Shown one piece after another: positions 61,870 to 64,000 of a DNA stretch of 64,000 nucleotides (positions are counted from its first letter, which is position 1; every line of letters begins with the position of its first letter). The position numbers and the translations under genes are program-made. The DNA comes from Pantoea sp. Eser (GTDB taxonomy: Bacteria > Pseudomonadota > Gammaproteobacteria > Enterobacterales > Enterobacteriaceae): contig SZZY01000010.1 of the NCBI GenBank assembly GCA_009830035.1, forward strand, positions 1 through 64,000. Reading direction: 5' to 3'. The notes under the pieces are model-generated. The model was not told the DNA's origin, did no database searches, and saw only the letters and a list, made by a program, of their open reading frames with translations.

Positions 61870-62425
61870 TTAAAATCCATAACGGAACCAGGCAAATAAG
61901 ACATTGCCGTTGTTATAGGTACCGGGAATATAGGTGAACTGCAGATTAAGCGCCTTATAACCGGCAGAGAATAACGGCAGTACGATCGGCAACGGAATAT
62001 ATCCGCCGAAATCATCGCGCGCCGTAATACCTGCGGTCAGTCCCGCGCCCAACCGGAAGTCCTGATTCGCGCCCGGATACCAGCCATAACCGACAATCGG
62101 CTGCCATTTATTGTGTGAATCTTTAAATGCCATCGCATATAACGCGCTCCAGTTGCCGCTGTCGTTGTAGCGTGAAATCGCCCAGCCCGCCGCCCCACGG
62201 CATCTCGTTATAGTGGTCGGTTTTCTCTTTATCGTACATGAAGCGGGCATGCCAGCTGATAAACGGCAGATAAAGATCGGTGTGCTGCGGCCTATTCCAG
62301 GTCTGGACGACATCATCAGTCACGCCGTCCCACCAAGAGGAAAGCGACGCAACGGAGGTTTCAGCATAAAGCGGCCAGGCGGCCAGCGCCGAGGTAAGCA
62401 ATACCGTTGCAATGGCAGTTTTCAT
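61870..62425 (-). pseudogene. pagP: Lipid A palmitoyltransferase, one frameshift
   Basis: Signal peptide [20 protein letters not shown] then [24 protein letters not shown] and [17 protein letters not shown] match PagP, including the catalytic His of TWHAR-type. A frameshift at about 62190 leads to [40 protein letters not shown] and [20 protein letters not shown], the outer-membrane barrel end. PagP transfers palmitate to lipid A and gives resistance to cationic peptides under PhoPQ control. One base would restore it. Confidence 0.93.
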
Positions 62426-62699
62426 GGCAGGTCCCGTCATCGCGCAGGTCATGACGAATCAGTATAGCGCAGCGCCTGAAATGAAGATTGTCAGCGGTCA
62501 TGCTTCGCTTAATTCGCTGATAAGCCAAGCGATACCGGTCAGCATCCGCCGCTCTGATCGGTGATAAAGCAGAATTTCAGGCTGAAATCGCCAGCGGTGC
62601 GCGAAGTTTAACCGGTGCTGTCCTACTGATTACAGTGAACGCTGCCCGGAGGAGGTTCGCGGTTCAGGCCAAGTATGACGCGGCCACAGAGCATCAGAG

Positions 62700-62739
62700 C
62701 ACACCAAAACCGGACTGGGTTCAGTCCGGTTTTGGTGTG
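62700..62739. terminator. Seventeen-base-pair perfect inverted repeat
   Basis: CACACCAAAACCGGACT-gggttc-AGTCCGGTTTTGGTGTG, 17 bases after the stop of the minus-strand MFS gene. AAAACC/GGTTTT inside the stem gives a T run on either strand. Best read as the terminator of that gene. Confidence 0.75.
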
Positions 62740-62755
62740 TCGCTGGCGGAAAAAT

Positions 62756-63700
62756 TTAGCTGGCGTTCGCCACTTCGGATTTTTCGCCAAACTTCTCTTT
62801 CATATGTGACTCAATCTCTTCCAGACTCTTGCCGCGCGTCTCAGGTACCATCGCCATAACAAAGATCAGCGAGCCGACGTTGATCGCAGCAAAGATGAAG
62901 AAGGTAGTGCTGCCGGCATATTCCATGATCGGCGGGAAGCCAAAAGCGACTATCGCGTTAAAGATCCACGGTAATGAGACTGCACCACCGGTTAACACGC
63001 CACGCAGCTGCATCGGGAACAGTTCCGACATCATCAGCCAGTAAACCGGCGAGATGCACATCTGCATACAGAACAGGAACAGCAGAATACAGCCCAGGGC
63101 GAGGTAGCTCTACATCAGGCTCGGGCTGATGAAGGTCATCACCGCACCCAGCAGAACCTGCGAGGTGATCACCAGACAGAGGCCATTAACCAGCATCGCC
63201 CGGCGCGGGAAGCGGCTGACCGCCCAGATACCGACAATGGCTGCCACAACCGAAACCACCCCGTTACCGATGGTCGCAGCAATCGAGGCGCTGGTACCCA
63301 GTCCGGTCTGTTTAAAGATGATCGGGGTGTAATACACAAAGCCATTCACCCCGGTGAACTGGGCAACAAAGCCCAGTCAGACGCCGATGATCATCAGACG
63401 TATCACCCACTTCTCGCGGATCAGGGTTTTCGCATCAGGTCCGCGCTCTGCCGCCCTCACCTGTTTCTTCATCTGCGGCGTTTCGCGCAGGTATTTGAGG
63501 ATTTTTTTGGCTTCTTTAAGGCGACCTTCGGCCACCAGCCAGTGAGGCGACGCTGGCACAAAGAAGGCTCCGATGAACAACAGCAGGCCCGGCAATTTCA
63601 GCGATGAACACCGGCACGGTGGACGAGCCACCGCCGACCGCGATACCGAGCAGGAAACGCATCGCCACCATCACATTGAGCGACGGTGCCAGCGCCCTGC
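62756..63700 (-). pseudogene. Sugar porter MFS transporter (GalP/XylE-like), broken
   Basis: LAPSLNVMVAMRFLLGIAVG and GGSSTVPVFIAEIA (helix 4-5) are joined by deletion near 63600 to LLLFIGAFFVPASPHWLVAE. Then TGA at 63377-63379 (Trp, GVWLGF), VAQFTGVNGFVYYTPIIFKQ, WAVSRFPRRAMLVNGLCLVI, TAG at 63110-63112 (Gln or similar), CISPVYWLMMSELFPMQLRG and VPETRGKSLEEIESHMKEKF at the end. Helices 1-3 are missing. Importer of a hexose or pentose. Confidence 0.85.
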
Positions 63701-63735
63701 CCGCACTCGGCGGGCTTATACCGGGAGTGAATACC

Positions 63736-64000
63736 ATGACCACGCTTAACCTGAGCGCAGCCTCTGCTGCGCGCGATCTCACCTATCGCAAAATTGCCTG
63801 GCGCTTAATGCCGTGGCTGATGCTGTGTTATCTCTGCGCCTACCTTGACCGCGTGAATGTCGGCTTCGCTAAATTACAGATGATGGACGACCTGTCGCTG
63901 AGTGAAACGGTCTACGGACTGGGCGCCGGGATTTTCTTCATCAGCTACTTCTTTTTTTGAAGTCCCGAGTAATCTGATTCTGCACCGGGTCGGCGCTCGC
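63736..64000 (+). pseudogene. ACS-family MFS transporter, frameshift, runs off the window
   Basis: MTTLNLSAASAARDLTYRKI, WLMLCYLCAYLDRVNVGFAK, LQMMDDLSLSETVYGLGAGI are the start and first helix of ACS-family (tartrate/phthalate-type) symporters. A seven-T run at about 63951-63957 has one T too many: removing it gives FFFEVPSNLILHRVGAR, the expected motif. GGGAG lies ten bases before ATG. The gene continues beyond 64000. Confidence 0.85.

Overview
The window looks like an enterobacterial chromosome, most probably Erwiniaceae (Pantoea/Erwinia-like), judged from close similarity of LplA, DcuR, the dgo operon, PagP and Lhr to enteric proteins, a moderately high G+C content and enteric-style ribosome binding sites. 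Genus is inference. The dominant feature is decay: I count about 19 intact genes against about 40 broken ones. Lesions are frameshifts (often in homopolymers), premature stops (27 of 35 that I could place are TAG), internal in-frame deletions and gene-to-gene fusions at deletion junctions. I saw no insertion sequence, tRNA, rRNA or CRISPR array. Two explanations must be kept apart: a recently host-restricted bacterium in early genome decay, and residual long-read consensus errors on top of real deletions. The large deletions and fusions cannot be base-calling errors.

Layout. 1-7.3 kb: formate dehydrogenase fragment, FixJ-type regulator and a receiver-only protein, XapX pair plus YcaC-like hydrolase, sugar/nucleoside transport remnants, an intact StbDE/RelBE toxin-antitoxin pair and lplA with three in-frame TAG codons. 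7.3-14.4 kb: intact gapC-like GAPDH and a cold-shock gene, broken MFS and FUSC exporters, intact ubiD-type decarboxylase with an SRPBCC partner, broken membrane protein and TetR gene with palindromic operators. 14.9-17.8 kb: intact dat-ddc operon making 1,3-diaminopropane. 17.8-28.9 kb: an mqo/MFS fusion, then a C4-dicarboxylate/fumarate-respiration block: dcuS (broken)-dcuR (intact), apbE, a three-domain NADH:fumarate-reductase-like gene, a TtdT/CitT-type antiporter and a class I fumarase, with a perfect FNR site in the divergent promoter. 29-36 kb: SDR genes, LysR fragment, inositol-type MFS and isomerase (intact) with an iolG stub, DHA2 exporter. 36.5-43.2 kb: six-gene cluster (SDR, M24, GMC, polyol-type MFS, metallo-beta-lactamase fold, ROK regulator), all broken. 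43.3-50.3 kb: sugar porter, dgoK-A-D-T operon (only dgoA intact), organophosphate antiporter fragment, histidine acid phosphatase. 50.9-64 kb: intact MscS channel, intact HigBA pair, lhr lacking its second helicase domain, intact LysR, aldo/keto reductase, lipase-like hydrolase, pagP and two MFS genes at the right edge.

What stands out. Catabolic and transport genes are mostly lost, while toxin-antitoxin pairs, stress channel, cold shock protein, GAPDH, diaminopropane synthesis and some regulators stay intact. Eleven of the premature TAG codons lie in CCTAG or CTAGG, exactly the product of C-to-T change at a Dcm site (CCWGG). This suggests either Dcm hot-spot mutation without very-short-patch repair or methylation-associated sequencing error; the two can be separated by short-read data and by checking vsr.
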